Shown here one piece after another: positions 35,918 through 48,200 of a DNA stretch of 64,000 bases. This stretch comes from Malachius bipustulatus. Lineage: Eukaryota; Arthropoda; Insecta; Coleoptera; Melyridae. A program made the translations under genes and the position numbers. The stretch spans positions 868,001 through 932,000 of the forward strand of contig OU342635.1 of NCBI GenBank assembly GCA_910589415.1, written 5' to 3'. Numbering within the stretch: position 1 is the first letter of the stretch; each line of letters opens with the position of its first letter. A model generated the notes under the pieces. It did not search any database and was not told where the DNA came from. It saw nothing but the letters and a program-made list of their open reading frames with translations.

Positions 35918-36484
35918 TTACTTATGAGAGAATAATATTGCCTATGCGTGAGTATCTGTTTTAAATTTTGTCTATAATTGAGAAGTAAACTGACTAGTTT
36001 TGAATATAAAAGGAGGCCGAAAAAACAGAGGAGCTCTATTTTTATACTTTCCTCTCAAAAGTCAAATAATTTAATATCAAATCGATAAGCAGCAAACTCT
36101 TTTCTCAGCCTTACCTTTTTCCGGGATTGGCATCATTCAAATATGAACTGTATATTTTGCTATTGTAATTATTACTTCCTCAGATCAGAGGCGTTCCATA
36201 GGTATTACGTGTCAGATTTGACAATAATTGTCGTCAAATTTATTAAACATCATAACATTCACTCTAGAATAAGTCTAATATAAACCAACACTCAGTTTTG
36301 TTACCAATCGCATCCCTAGAATCTTGATTTGGAAAAGTCTCTCTAAAAAATAGACTTTACCTACTTAAAAAATAAATAAACCTGTAAAATCGAACTATTC
36401 CATAGAAAGTTAATTCTATTATGTATTACTTACAATAGAATTTCTCTTGATTGTTAAATTCAGTCAATATTATGAAGGTGTCTA

Positions 36485-37027
36485 CAGGATGTCCCAGATT
36501 TACCTGACCAGACTATATCTCATGTATAAGTTGAGATAATTGAACTGAGTAAAGGGGGTATTATTAAAAATTTTAAAGCTCTATAACATGACAGCATGAA
36601 AACAACGCCAACTTTAACATAACACTAAGTTACAGCCTCACCCTTAAAAAATAAAAAATTATCAGCACCCGCTTTTAAAAACTAAGACTAAATTGTTGAT
36701 AAATTACAGTTAAGGTCATTCAAATAAAGTCCAGAAAAAAAGTCTTGACCACCTTTTCTTCTTGGTTATTTATGAACCAATTATAAATCTGAAAAACAAC
36801 TGAATAGAGACTCGAATACTTGTTTTAAATATAATGAAAACATAAAAAGGGTTATATTCATTTTTTTAAGCTTGGATGCTGTAACTTTAGTAGGAGATGT
36901 TGAAGTCTGGGTTGTTTTCATGCTATCATGCTATAGGGTTTTTAAAATTATAAGAATATTCCCTTTATTCGGCTTTATTATGTCAATCTGTCTTTGAAAT
37001 ATGGTCACTCAAGTCTGAGACAGCCTG
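36485..37027. mobile_element. Fold-back MITE with TA flanks, 543 bp
   Basis: Ends CAGGATGTCCCAGATTTACC and, from the right, CAGGCTGTCTCAGACTTGAG, flanked by TA (36483-36484, 37028-37029). Inner arms pair as well: GACAGCATGAAAACAACGCC near 36590 with its mirror near 36915, and the flanking CTATAACATGA. No ORF. Confidence 0.75.
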
Positions 37028-37029
37028 TA

Positions 37030-37860
37030 TATACTCGCTCATTCTAAACTCATAGAACGATTTTCCCCAGCAATGTATTATAAATAGTCAAATAAATAAT
37101 GATGATATTATTATAAAGATGATAGAAACGTATTATAGTTGTTGGTTTGGTATAAGTACGGCGAAAAGGGCCTTTGCTGGCCTAGTCTCTTGGGATGCAC
37201 AGTCCCTTTCTGCAATACTACTTGGTATAAAGTAGTAAAATTCTATACCTCAGAACCCTGTTAATTAGAGAGAACCATTATTTCATAAGGCAGAAGATTT
37301 TATACTTAATAGTTAATAAGATTCGATGTAAATATATGATAATTATAAGATATAGTTAAGATTAAGATTATAAGTATACCTACCAAATAAAACTAAAGGA
37401 ATTGTATCATTGGCGAAACAAACTATTTAAAATATTTGTATATCAAATGAGCCCAAAATACAAATATTATAAATGGAAATGGCCTATCAAATTATTACAT
37501 GTATAATAAAATGTTATCGTTTTCTAAAAATAAGTACAATAAATATAATATCTACTTAGAAATATTTAGTTTTACTATAAACCTAAAATGTGGAATAATC
37601 TAATTTTCTTCTCAGTCCTTATTATGGAGAACGGATTGCAAAATAACTGTATACGATTAAAAAAGTATCGAAATATAGATATTATTCGCATCATATTATT
37701 ATGGAAATATTTTTTGTTTTCCATCTTTTTTGAGAAGCATTTTTGTCATAGCTTTGTGCTTTTCAAAAGATTAAATTTGAGCACACTAGATCCATGGTGT
37801 GAATTTTAGTTCCAGAGAAAATAGCTTCATTTCATTTTATTTTCAAAACTAAAAGTATAT
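37030..37860. other. No gene recognised
   Basis: AT-rich; a 73-codon hydrophobic frame at 37588-37809 lacks any recognisable feature. Confidence 0.45.
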
Positions 37861-38230
37861 TGGAGGAAATCTGGACAACATTCGTCCATGCAATTAATAA
37901 TGTTTTTCTCTATTTCTCTTGATTTACTGGAAACCGCGTCTAGTTTTTCTCTTTTTATCTCCTATAACAGGGACTGGTTTCTGTGACAAGTTGGCAGTCG
38001 GAATTGTCAATGAGCTTTTCATTGACTGCGTCTAACTTGACGTGGATCTCCCTTGTAATAGTTAGACCGTAGACCATTAATCTCTCCGAGATCCAAGCAA
38101 TCGTTAATTCTATGTTGAGCATGAACAACGTATCCTCCTCTTCACAGTTTTGTGCCAGTAAGATTGATTTGTTGAATTCGTTAAGAACTGACTGCTTTGT
38201 TATGTTGGAATTTCTTGTGATTTTGAGGAA
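37820..38230 (-). pseudogene. Coding-like remnant or exon, unrecognised
   Basis: On the minus strand a 91-codon stretch without a stop (38230-37958) reads TKQSVLNEFNKSILLAQNCE, then EEDTLFMLNIELTIAWISER, VYGLTITREIHVKLDAVNEK and LVTETSP. After a shift it resumes KREKLDAVSSKSREIEKNII, then NCMDECCPDFLQYTF. Amino-acid texture (amphipathic, Glu/Lys/Leu rich) is protein-like and differs from the AT-rich noise. The KLDAV motif appears twice. No start codon at its head and no family I can name: partial or broken. Confidence 0.35.
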
Positions 38231-38412
38231 TTACAACATCACCACGTTATCAAGTGAGATTTTATAAACTTTTTAAGTAACTGTTCAAGAGAACAGACAC
38301 TTTCAGAGATAGGTATTCGGGTGAAAAACATTTTATCTCCAAGATTATTTTTATTTGTTTATAAGAACTTAATAATGACTATTGATGCTTAATATTGTGG
38401 ATAACAGTAGAT

Positions 38413-40190
38413 ATACAGGATGTCCCAAAACTCAACGTCATCCCTTGAAGGGCTGGTAGGCCAAGTCATGACTGACCAGAATATCATAAGATGATCTCAG
38501 TAAAAAATTGTTTATTTTCGAGATAATGGGACTTTTATGAATTTTGTGAAAATCGATACCTTAGCTCTGTTTTTCGAGTGTCACAGTTGCAAAATTTCAT
38601 ATTCTTACATTCTTAATTATGAAAATAGGTTTCATTTGGAATTTTGGGATTCACCTTCTTCATTGTTTTGAGTGTTTTTATAATAAATATGTCATTTTTT
38701 GTTTTTACAACTACCTTATTTGGCATTTTAAATAATCGAATAAGGTAATGTTTTTCAAGAATTAATTGTTTTTATACTCCAAAAATTTTTTTGTAATATA
38801 CATAAAATGTATATGAGCAAAGTGGGAGTCATTTGAACTTTTTTAGCTCAAATCGGCTGTCCAGAGCTTACAACTTTAAGAAAAAATATCACAGCCAACT
38901 CTAATTTAAAAACATCAGGAATGGGATATAGGTACATAAGAGCCGTTCTCAAGCTGAAGCTGCTTTGAAAATGGAAAATTTTCATTGTACCTACCTGTCT
39001 TTTTGTGAAGAAACTTCGTGTCATGTCAAAAGGGTAAATACTTTTGAAATGCACACACTGTATAAACGAACACGTCGTTCCGTTTTAACGATAATCAATA
39101 TAAAAGTAAGTTTTATGTAGTCAATAAAACAGCTGCTTTGCCATTAAAATTATTGATGGGATATAGCTTAGTAATTACGTATTTCCGGTAAAGATTAATG
39201 GATAAATATCAATTTTACCCTTGTAAAGAAGCAAAGAAATGAGGATATTACAATTAATCGCACCTCCTAAATCAAATAAATGTTCACTAAAAATGTTTAA
39301 ATTAGTGCCCTATTTATCGCTAGTGTGCAGGTAAGTACTACGACCTCGTTAATACAGTTAATTTTCGCCTGAACTTAAAAGACTTGAAATTTATGGAACT
39401 ACTTTAAAAATTAACTACGCTGTATATTATTACAAAAAATTCTGAATAATTTATCGTTTCAGTCTACTGACTAATGTGATCGAACTATTTTTTCTACTGT
39501 TCGTTTTAAAACTTTACTTACTTACAGCTATAGAGGACATCAAAATAATAAGGCATATTATCTAGACTCACATATTTATTACACCCAATTTCATCAGGAA
39601 GGAGGAAGGAATGAGTTCTCAAAGGATTTGACATCTGGAAAGCTCGAATCACTCATGCAGCATATCTGACTCAGCAGTTGATGACATCATCGGAGAGACC
39701 GACCGTTGCGAAGGCAGATATATCTAATATATCTAGATATAGAAGTCTATTATAAATAATAGGTGCTCTTTCAGTCGTCGAGTCAGTTGTCAGTGAATAC
39801 TACCTAACGGTTTCATTAACACCTCCAGTAACTGTTCCAGATCGTTACCTTTTTTACTTATTAATTATTTTGTAACGATTGTTTTGACGCCACTGTATAA
39901 GCATTTTATAGAACACTCCCTATAGCGTCGGCTGCATTGCGCAACATCGGCGGCACTATTTAGAAATAGCTATCTTTCGACTCAGTTCAGTTCTCGTTTG
40001 CTTCCGAACGTGCATAGCAAGAGGCTTTAAATGACAGGCTGCCGAATGTTCGTTTAGATCCTTATAAGGACTCAAGGACAGTTCATCCGATTATATTTTG
40101 TATTTGTATTTGTATATTGAGGGTGATCAATTAAGTTACTGCGACCTAAAAGATCTATTGTATCCCCTCTACTGTGCTTCGCCTGATGTG
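38413..40190. other. No gene recognised
   Basis: Begins with a terminal-type TACAGGATGTCCCAAAACTC; its partner is not certain (ACACACTGTATAA near 39053 is a weak candidate). 39750-40060 has repeated TTCAGT/TCAGTT motifs and a GC-richer patch that might be a transposon LTR or promoter. No ORF supports either. Confidence 0.35.
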
Positions 40191-40199
40191 GAATCCCTT

Positions 40200-40737
40200 T
40201 AGTGAAGCACCCTATCAAGCACCCTATCCTTTAGTCCGTTTCCCTGAGAAACTTCAGGATTTTTAGAGGATCAAGGTCGGGTAAGTTTCCCGGCCTCTGG
40301 CTGGTGGTGGCCCAGAGCATTACTTCTTTTGAGTTCTAACGCATCGCAGTTGAGCAGTAGGCGACGTGGTGTCTCGTCTCCTTTCCCGCAGAATCTGCAG
40401 ACGCCATTCTCTTCTATGCCTAACTTATTCCTTAGGTGTTCCTTGAGCTTACAATGTCCCGTTAGGAATCCCGTCAGTGTTCTGAGGTTCCTTGTTGAGG
40501 TTGAAGAGTATCTTCGACCTCTCTCGGTTAAAATTCCCGAGAAGTTCTTTGGCTTGTCTCAACCCTGAGAGGTTTCTCCAATGGATTTCTCTCAGTTTTT
40601 CTTCTTCCTTTTGGAGTTCTGCCTTGAAGAAAGTATCTTTGAAGCCACAGAATGGTTCTGGTCCTATGAAGGGTGTCGATGCTCCTTTTCTTGCCAATGA
40701 GTGGGCACGTTCGTTTCCCTCGATTCCGGAGATTTAA
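40200..40737 (-). pseudogene. LINE 3' end: RNase H tail and C-terminal finger
   Basis: Minus strand: ISGIEGNERAHSLARKGAST (RNase H end), LRQAKELLGNFNRERSKILF, then TGFLTGHCKLKEHLRNKLGI and CRFCGKGDETPRRLLLNC, the CCHC finger. It ends around 40230. Wording is R1/I-like. Frameshifts occur near 40450. It stops abruptly at 40737, where an oppositely oriented LINE piece begins. Confidence 0.78.
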
Positions 40738-40739
40738 TT

Positions 40740-41290
40740 ACTCACCTAGACGGACGCGGCCAGCCGGATCACAAATAACGTGGTTCTGGCTGCAGACTTC
40801 AATATTGACGTACTCTGCGAGAACGCCTGACCTAGACTCTCTCTTCTTATGGCTTCCGACTTTGTTTAACGGACCCAAGAAGAGTTGCCAACACCTCGTC
40901 AACAGGCATCGATAACGTCGCGATTTCTGGTATTTTTCAGTTGTTCGATTGTCAAATCTTGCCAACTTTTATATCAGACCACTTTGCACTCCAAGTGGCC
41001 CTTGGGGTTTCTGAGGCGGCTTACACCCGCGTACTCGCCGATAAACCCCTGATGACAGACATATGAAAGACCCCCTTCTCCTGGCACAGCTGCAAAACGA
41101 ACACCGGCATTTGGGCTGGCACGAGATTCTGGATTCCCCTGATACGAATTCGAAATACTCCTGCTTCTCTGACACTCTTTCATTCCACTTCGACAAATAC
41201 TTCGCACTCAGGAGACGTAGTGTTCATAGGCTTAAACTCTCAAGTCCTAGGTGACTCACCTCTGAAATTCGTCAACTATACAACACGAGA
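40740..41290 (+). pseudogene. LINE endonuclease C-terminal part and linker, inverted relative to neighbour
   Basis: Plus strand: NNVVLAADFNIDVLCENA (ADFN motif), LLMASDFV, RRVANTSSTGIDNVAISGIF, then FISDHFALQVAL (SDH motif), i.e. the C-terminal half of a non-LTR endonuclease. Later FSDTLSFHFDKYFALRRRSV matches the linker before the RT. Frame breaks within. Abuts a minus-strand LINE 3' end at 40737/40740. Confidence 0.75.
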
Positions 41291-41299
41291 TTAATCTCC

Positions 41300-43505
41300 T
41301 AAATCTTTTAATAAACACGTCCAACCAGCAGTTCAGGACTCAGCGCTGTGCAGCCTAAAGCGACGGTATACGTATTTGGTGAGGCAGCAGACCAGGAGGC
41401 GCTGCAACGACGTCTTCATCAGTGAATCTTAAAATCCCATCAAAGTGGGATGAACCCTCATAAATCACCAATGCAAGTTAATAAACACTTCTCATAAAAT
41501 CTTAGTACTTGAGAACCGAAGCAAGGTGTCTGGTAAATGCCGTTCAACTTCCATTGAAGAGAGCAATTTCATGGCTCAGGGTCAATAAGCTAAAGAGCAA
41601 ATCTCAGTCCGGAAAGTCCGGAAACAGGAAAACACCTGGAATCGTTTATGATTTCAATTAATAATTGCTGATAATAATAACTGCAATTAATAATTCAAAA
41701 AAATAATTGCTGATTGAACATAATCAATAATCGATCTTCAATAACTAATGCAAGATACAAGAAGCATGGAATTAGAATTATACCATACGCTTCGGAGTGA
41801 AACTGGATCGAACTATGATATTGTGTGGCTTATATAAAAAAAAAATAAGAAAAATTATAAGTTTTTCTCTTTGTCTGTAAGAAAATTATCTTTATTATTG
41901 TCTTCATGATAAAGGAGAAAAGTAAAATATAAAAGGAGGAGAAAGAGACATTAATTTCGATTGTTAGGGGAACATTTTTTCATAATTTGAAATTTTTGAA
42001 AAACACCTCGATGGCCAGCGTAATCTATACCTACTTACCTGTGTTTCGTGTTTTGAATGCGATTATTTTTTACGGAAGTTATTATTATAAGCAAGTGAGA
42101 ATGCAATTTAACGTTTTCAAAGCAATTTACATAGAAAACGGCTCAAGATATAAGAAAACGCCCCTCATATGCTCCTAACTTAAAAAGCTGCAAATCGTTT
42201 GAATTACTTTATTGTTTCTTTTCTTCTAAACGATATAATCCTGTTTAGAAGTAATAAGGTACTACCTATATATATAGTTACGTCCATGTATTTTAATTTT
42301 TTCAACTACACGCGGTTCGTTATTTTAATAACACTGTTGACGTTGACTAATTTCAGACAAAACCATCCTGTAGAGCAGGTACCTCAGGCAAAAATCCACA
42401 TTTTTTTATATTCTTGGATCCCTTATAACGCATACTTACTCATATTTATTTCTTATTAGCAAGAACCGGCTCCGTCAGCATTTATTAACTAAAATCTCCA
42501 ACCCTCCAATTTTTCTTTCTCCACTTACACTACCACCCTCGTTCTTTCCATCCATTCTCACCACCCATTAGCTTTTCCAACAACATGTAAAGCATGAAGT
42601 GTTATTTATTACAAGATACATTTCACGGTTTTATATACCTAAGTACGTTTTCCTTTCAGAATAAATCAGTTAACTAGGTGCTCGTATATGTATATGGTAC
42701 CGTATAAAATATTACATGATCATAAAAACACATAGGTATTCCTATTTTTACTATTTATATTTTTATTTAATAACAAAGTAAGGAAAACGTCTGAAAACTT
42801 TATAACAATAATGCAATCATTCTAGTTTTACCTACTGAAGCTAAAGCTGAAACCTCGTTTAGAAAGCAAGAAAAGCTTACTTCATGCTTACTTTTTCTTT
42901 CATATAACCCTGCAGCACGTACATACCTACTGCTGCAATCCCGCGTACGTGGTTAACATTAAGTATATCCCCAATATAAATGTCATGTTGAACTTCCCCT
43001 AGGGCTGCAGGTTGAAAATAATTTGTTCTCTAACTGCTCGTTTATATTCCGCCACCATGCATTATTTTTTCAACGTAGAAGCTTTAAATTTTATGTTTTA
43101 CTTGAACTTATTATATTTGATCTGGATCAAAACACATAGGTAAGAATTTGTTGGATAGGAGATTTTTATGCAAATGAAGCAGAAGAATATAAAACTGGAA
43201 AGTTGTAAGAAAGTTGAAAGATTAAAGGAAAAAGGCAGTCTAATACCTGAATGGAAAGTTCTTGGAAGCTTTTGAATAAGAAAGTAAAATAAATAGACTT
43301 AGACATTTTTAACAAAGAAAAGTTTCTAAAGCAATCTATATGTAAGGAGGCACCGAATTGTTCCTATATAATATCAGGAAAGTATACAAACAAAACGCAA
43401 ACAAAAACGTTGAAATCCTGCGGTATGGTTAGTGACCAAAAATACTTTCTCGCTAATAAATAACACGAGTTTTTGTAAGTTTATTTCCTTTTTTAAGTAA
43501 GAGAC
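41300..43505. other. No gene recognised
   Basis: Near 41376 TATTTGGTGAGGCAGCAG looks like the junction after an LTR, but no LTR pair or gag frame is seen. 41990-42180 is faintly like family C/D elements (GTTTTCAAAG...GAAAACGGCTCAAGATA). No gene supported. Confidence 0.35.
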
Positions 43506-43512
43506 ATATGCC

Positions 43513-43652
43513 CGTATTCACAAACGATAATTTCCTAAATAATTACGTAATTAATTAAATGAGTGAGATGGAGATATGCAGTTTTTTTGCAATAGAGTGG
43601 ATGGGTATAATTGATTACGTAATTATTTAGGAAATTATCGTTTGTGAATACG
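43513..43652. mobile_element. Palindromic MITE, 140 bp
   Basis: Ends CGTATTCACAAACGATAATT with perfect inverted pairing through TTCCTAAATAATTACGTAAT at both sides. Loop about 60 bases. No target duplication can be assigned. Confidence 0.85.
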
Positions 43653-43659
43653 GATTTGG

Positions 43660-44519
43660 TGACAGTAAGGGAATTACGCATTACTCTGACCATCAAACTA
43701 TTATATCGAAGAATATTTTGATTTCTTCTTTACTATATAACAAAGGATTCACTATAAGACGACAGAAAGACATATGAGAGTGCCAAGAATGTACTTATAT
43801 GAAGCATTCACAGTCATTACTGTTCGTGACTGATTTTAAATTAATTATTTATATAAAAATTAATTTTTATGTGAAACTTGTTCAGAAAGGTGTCAGATTA
43901 TTTACTCATCAGGTGTTCAATATAATTGCTAAGTGTGTGTTATAATAAATTATAAAGGTGATGGGGGAAAATTATTTACAACGGAATGTCTCCTTCGATA
44001 AATGATAGGGTAAACCGGGACAGCTGCCCCAGCTATACGGGGTGTAGCGCGCGAGAACCTTTAGGGCATTCATAAATGGAAAAATGATTGCAACAGGACA
44101 CTGAAAATTTAAGGTGACATTTCAAACGTCAAAGAGGTTCTTCTTTTTCAATCATTAGTTTAAGGGGGCCACATTACTGAATTTGCTGCGCACGACGCAC
44201 GATCCCAATTTTTAAAAGGTAGGTTACACACTACAATAAATAACCTAAAATTTAGGATTTCCGATAATAATGATACTCATTCAATCAATAAAAAATGAGG
44301 CATACATTATTTATTATTATTTATATTTAGTAATAAGTAAATGCATAAACTATTAACCCAGTAGTGATGTCAATGAGTAATGACAATTAACCATGACAAT
44401 AATGAGCATAAATTTGCATTATTTACATTCTTTACGTTGTTTACATTCTTTACCTTCAAAAAAGTCCATGTAAAGAATGAAATTTACCCGTAAAAGAATC
44501 GCGTAAAGAATAAAGGTAA
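43660..44519. other. No gene recognised
   Basis: A locally repetitive TTTACATTCTTTAC patch lies at 44420-44520 with imperfect inverted copies (GTAAAGAATG). Otherwise featureless. Confidence 0.4.
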
Positions 44520-44958
44520 AGAATACGGCACATCACTATGCGCTACCCTAGTAAGCGTTAGTGTCGGTAATACAGGTTCCCTATTCTTTGCCGAAGGTTA
44601 GAGCACAGAATAGAAACAATTTATTCTGTGGTTTGAGTTCGATGCGATGTGGTTCGAAGGTTCGATGTTCGATGTTGTATGCCATTTTATACGTTGATCG
44701 TTGGCGGTTGGCGTGGCCCGTCCCGTGGCGTTAATTATTATTGTTATTGTGTATTACTGTATTGTGTGTTTGATCTATTTTTATTATTCAATACTTTTAA
44801 CAAATTGTTTTTGGTTTGTTTATTGTTTTTAATTATTGTTATCTAAAAGAAAGATCTAGACACTAATAAAAACTAACGACTTACTTGCCAAATTTATCGT
44901 CATCTAAAAAACAGTGTTGTTTTAAATGAGCAAAGTGTTTGCTTAGGAGTAAGCAGCA
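44520..44958 (+). promoter_or_regulatory. Probable SLU7 5' UTR / core promoter region
   Basis: This stretch precedes the SLU7 start and is less AT-rich than its surroundings, with several GGTTCGA and GATGTGG-type segments near 44635-44720. I see no TATA box at a convincing place. This is position-based inference only. Confidence 0.3.
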
Positions 44959-45273
44959 ATGAATAGCGGAGTGCAGAACATTCCAGTATCACAAATACTG
45001 AAGTCAAAAATTGAACATGATGAGCCTAAAAAGAAATCGAGAGAAGATTGGCGAAAAGCAAAGGAGCTGGAAGAAGCTCGTAAAGCTGGTACGGCTCCAG
45101 CTGCTGTTGATGAAGAAGGAAAAGACATAAATCCACATATCCCTCAATATATTTCAACGGCTCCTTGGTATTATGGAACTACGGGTCCAACTCTTAAGCA
45201 CCAGAGACCTCAAGAAGATAAGCAGAAAGATTTTTCTGGTCTCTATGACTGGTATGACAGAGGTGTAGACACG
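44959..45273 (+). CDS. slu7: SLU7 coding exon 1 (residues 1-105)
   Basis: The ATG at 44959 gives [19 protein letters not shown], the expected SLU7 N-terminus, so this start is preferred. The exon covers the [15 protein letters not shown] block and [14 protein letters not shown] and ends in frame at GVDT. The donor is ACG|GTAAGT at 45274. Any 5' UTR probably lies in 44560-44958, but no transcription start can be fixed from sequence. Confidence 0.95.
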
Positions 45274-48200
45274 GTAAGTTCTAGCGCTTGTATCTAGCTA
45301 GCTAGTACCTACCTATAACTTGTAGTAACAGATTTGTGTATTAACTGTGTCAGGGAATTCCATAAGATGTTCGCGCTATGGGCGCTTCAAGAGAAACCCA
45401 CCAGTCATTTGGGCGCCTGATATCGTAAGCCTGCACTCATATTACAGATTTCTGGTCGCGTGCACCGCTGCACCCTTGTCTAGTGAATAAGAAATGGTTA
45501 TAACTGCTTTTTAGCTTTCCGTAATTCCCCTCACCCCATCCCAGTCCACTTTTCCACTCGTGTCGCTCTGTAATTCTCTCAGCGGTGCCGCACGCTGCAT
45601 CATTCATAAGAACAAGTCAAGTTCCATCGAACAATTGAACAAAATAATATTTTAAAACACTTATTTGCTGCAGGTTATGTAGATAACAAAAATACCAGTA
45701 AAGGTGCTGTATTGCGACGGTTTTACCCCTACGCTGGCCTCCCTCCACTGTCTCTGCTTGCTACGCTCCGACACGTTCTCAGCGTTGCCATATGCAAGTC
45801 CTTCTCCTACGTTCTGCAGACAATCCTGCCCGCTTCCGCACGATACCGTAATAGTAGCTACCGGTTCCTTCAGGTCTTTGGTCAGGGTAGGTTTTTTTTT
45901 AATTTACGAATATTTGAAGGGAACAAAACCTACCCTGACCAAAGATCTGACTTACTGCAGCAAATAAGTGTTTTAATATTATTTGTAACCAAAAATGACA
46001 CTTTAAGGCCGTAGGAGAACGGAGACACGGATTTCATGTGGCAACGCTGAGAGCCTGTCGGCTATGAGCAAGCAGAGAAAGTGGAGGCGAGCCAGTGTAG
46101 GGGTAAAACCGTCGCGATAGAGCACCTTTCCCAAAATACCTACCTATAGGGTTATATTATCTGCTAAAAATCGTTGTTGATATACTCTTTTTTACACTAT
46201 CATGATTTTGGTTTTCTAACAGTTCAGTTTCATGCTGTATTTGTCGCTGGCTACTACACGATGTGTCAGTGCCTGTAGTCCTTAGGTTGTTTAATGTTTA
46301 TGCTCTCAACATTGATGATTAGGGCGCGGATTTTATGCAAAATGCATATATGTGCATATATTGCATATATTTAACAAATTTTTATATTTAGCATATTTGA
46401 ATAAAACGTGCATATATGGGCATATATCCTTTAATAAATCCATCAATTCAAAAATTATTTTAGGTTTCATCCTTCATCTATTACTTTTATATTTTATGCT
46501 GGAAATATTTCTTGTATAGGTAGGTACATACTTAAATATAATCTCATTTCATGCATGAATGCATTTTATTTCAATGGGGTTTGTATATTATCTATTCAGT
46601 TGTAGTGAATATATTTGAACATTTTATGACTCGGTCAACAAAATTTGTTACACCTCTATAATCCCCTATTCAATTACCAGATTTGAAAATGCTTTAAGAG
46701 AGCTTGCTACTTTGGAATTCCCAGTAAGTCCATTAAATGTAAATTAAAGGTAAATTTCTACAAATACCTATCTAAGTAGGTATATAAATGTAAAATAGAA
46801 AATGCCTTCCTTCACTGTACTTTTATAATTTGGGGGGAATTCCTTTACCGCCCCAACCAATTATTACTAGATGGGGAACTTGGTTAAATGCAGCTATTTT
46901 TTATGCTGAGAATTTTACAAATTTGAAAAGCTTGTTCAACGATATAGATGACACGTCTAGCAGCTGTATAACTAAATCCCAACAGCTTTTAAAAAATAAT
47001 TAACGTTATCGCACAGCAATTAGTTTTTATCAAATCGAATTACAGTTTTATTCCACAATCAATTTTGAAATTAGAAACCAAATCTATGTCTCTTGTGGAG
47101 TCAGTTGCGATAATTAAAGATTTTTCTGGAAAATGTACCAATGTTCCAGGCAATATTGGAAAAAAAAAATATCAGCGAAATTGGGAGACATAATTAGAAA
47201 AAATTTAGGTTACACACATTTGTGCAATATATCCCAAATTTTTTTAGGAGAAGAAAGCTCAGTTGACCTTCCCTTGGATTATAATTTAATTCCCAAGTTA
47301 AAATTTTCTCCAATAACTTCTGTTGATGTAGAAAGAAGTTTTTCTATCTCTAAAAATGTTTTAACGGATAGAAGACAAACATTTTTAGTAGAAAACTTGG
47401 AAAAATATTTGATAATAAATTCATTTTATATAGAATGTAAAAATGTTTAAAATGTTAATTGAAAATGTATATATTATTATGGAATAAAATTTATAATGTT
47501 CTAAAATCTGTAACATTTTTTTTTTATCGTCACTATCAGTTGCTCTGTAGTCCATTAAGTAGGTATTATTTTGTGTTTGTCTGAATAGCTAATATGAAAA
47601 TCGCGGCGATGAAAAGTAAGTATAGTAGCTATTTTATATTATATGAACTTCACGCATATGCATAAATTTTTTTGCATATTTTGAGCTATTATTTAAAAAT
47701 AGTTGCATATTTTGGTAAAAAAAATTGCATATATATGCGCATATAACTTCAGTTTAGGCTTGCATATATTCCGCGCTCTATTGATGATTATACCTTCTCT
47801 CGCTCCCTCTAAAGCTACCCTAATCCTAAACAACATCTCCAAGTATGTATTGAACAATTTCGGCGATAAAATGCAGCCCTGTCGAACTCCCCATTTTATT
47901 GTAAATTCTCGCGAGGTTTCATCACCGACATGTCGACATGTATTATAGTATAGTCATCCTCTGCTGCAAACACAGATTTCTAATTAATGCGTAATCTTTG
48001 TCATTGATACCAGATTCATTCAGTATTTGAAACATTTTATAATGTCGTACTTTGTCAAATGCTTTTTCAAAATCAACAAAGCACTCATAAATATTGCAGT
48101 TTACTTCCCGAACTCGCTGTATCATAACTTGTATAGAAAACAGAGCTTCTTGTGTGCCAAGTCCGTTTCTGAAACCGAACCGAGCATTGCTAAGGTTCTC

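Larger units (their letters stand above)
46320..47780 (+). mobile_element. hAT element with 8-bp target duplication
   Basis: The ends TAGGGCGCGGA (46320-46330) and, read from the right, TAGAGCGCGGA (47770-47780) are inverted. They are flanked by identical 8-bp TTGATGAT at 46312-46319 and 47781-47788, the size typical of hAT. Sub-terminal GCATATA motifs are dense at both ends (46335-46440 and 47640-47770), as in transposase-binding sub-terminal repeats. It carries a decayed transposase. 1,461 bp. Confidence 0.92.

Noticed and set aside
40969..41207. Two overlapping minus-strand frames with several Cys
   Set aside because: Antisense to the plus-strand LINE endonuclease fragment.
41340..41480. 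Possible LTR end and primer-binding site (TATTTGGTGAGGCAGC)
   Set aside because: No paired LTR and no gag/pol reading frame nearby.
45704..46014. Two overlapping frames of 87 and 100 codons
   Set aside because: They read the arms of interleaved inverted repeats; no domain and no conservation signal visible.
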